Source of the DNA: Bryobacterales bacterium
GTDB lineage: Bacteria; Acidobacteriota; Terriglobia; Bryobacterales; Bryobacteraceae
DNA: 5,566 nucleotides
Assembly: GCA_003132905.1 (NCBI GenBank)
Contig: PKZC01000252.1
Span: 1 to 5,566 of the forward strand
Reading direction: 5' to 3'
This document shows, one piece after another, positions 5,291-5,566 of the stretch. The position numbers and the translations under genes were made by a program. The notes under the pieces are model-generated. The model worked only from the letters and a program-made list of their open reading frames with translations, did not search any database and was not told the DNA's origin. Within the stretch, counting starts at the first letter, position 1. Every line of letters begins with the position of its first letter.

Positions 5291-5566
5291 CTATGCTGCA
5301 TTGATGGACATCTTCAGCAGCCTCGTGACGCGAGCCTTGGCCTTTTCGTACTTCGCCCCTGCCTCATCGTAGGCCTTGAGCGTTTCAGGCGTCGTCATTG
5401 TCCCCGGCTTCGGCGCCGCGGCGGTCATGGCGTCGAAGGCCTTTGCCGCCTCCGCTTGCGCCTCCCTGACCACAACGTCCCAATTGCCGACTTCGGCAGG
5501 TTGTCCAAACAGCCGACACCGGCTGGGATGGATCCAATCGCCGCCGAGCCAAAGCCGCGGCGCAGC
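5291..5566 (-). CDS. Hypothetical protein, C-terminal 91 codons (5' end outside window)
   Basis: The minus-strand frame is open from the right edge (base 5566) to the TAG at 5291-5293, so the start lies outside the window. An internal GTG at 5473 would give only 60 aa and is not needed. The first part (LWLGGDWIHPSRCRLFGQPA) is rich in Trp, Gly and Pro and continues smoothly into VVVREAQAEAAKAFDAMTAA, which argues that the longer frame is real. The rest is alanine-, lysine- and glutamate-rich, with a break at PKPGTMTTPE and a second helix (KAYDEAGAKYEKAKARVTRLL) that could form a coiled coil. There is no membrane segment. I do not recognise the family. It precedes Shedu on the same strand but is separated by about 270 nt and two hairpins, so it is probably a separate unit. 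Confidence 0.6.
   Translation of the reverse strand, partial: AAPRLWLGGDWIHPSRCRLFGQPAEVGNWDVVVREAQAEAAKAFDAMTAAAPKPGTMTTPETLKAYDEAGAKYEKAKARVTRLLKMSINAA

Overview
The window looks like part of a bacterial defence or genomic island, probably from an alphaproteobacterium. The lineage guess rests on GC-rich codon use and the gene families present, and no marker gene fixes it. There is no tRNA, rRNA, CRISPR array or complete insertion sequence. Four of the seven genes belong to, or resemble, antiphage or toxin-antitoxin families, and both ends of the window cut through open genes.

Layout. (1) Bases 1-888, minus strand: the first 296 codons of a P-loop NTPase with a nuclease-like N-terminal region, continuing off the left edge. 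(2) Bases 889-1088: a divergent control region with three copies of TATACCTTAT spaced exactly 33 bp apart. (3) Bases 1089-2125, plus strand: a 'mobile mystery protein A' HTH regulator and a 'mobile mystery protein B' Fic-domain protein sharing an ATGA overlap, followed 16 nt later by an unrecognised 85-aa gene (2142-2399). (4) Bases 2423-3227, minus strand: a Panacea/SocA-like (DUF4065) antitoxin-type protein whose end overlaps by 38 nt a small two-helix membrane protein. This is a candidate toxin-antitoxin pair with a membrane-acting toxin. (5) Bases 3228-3790: gene-poor, with a putative promoter flanked by a perfect 10-bp inverted repeat, then possible remains of a frameshifted gene. (6) Bases 3791-5020 (possibly to 5122), minus strand: a Shedu (SduA, DUF4263) nuclease, a one-gene defence system. 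(7) Bases 5291-5566, minus strand: the C-terminal 91 codons of an unrecognised protein entering from the right edge.

How they may work together. Shedu and the P-loop protein would act as independent antiphage modules, while the Fic and Panacea pairs would act as addiction or abortive-infection modules. The repeat array next to the HTH gene is the expected form of an autoregulatory operator. The most promising candidate for something not yet described is the Panacea plus two-helix membrane protein pair at 2423-3227. All family calls were made by eye from translated sequence, without database searches.
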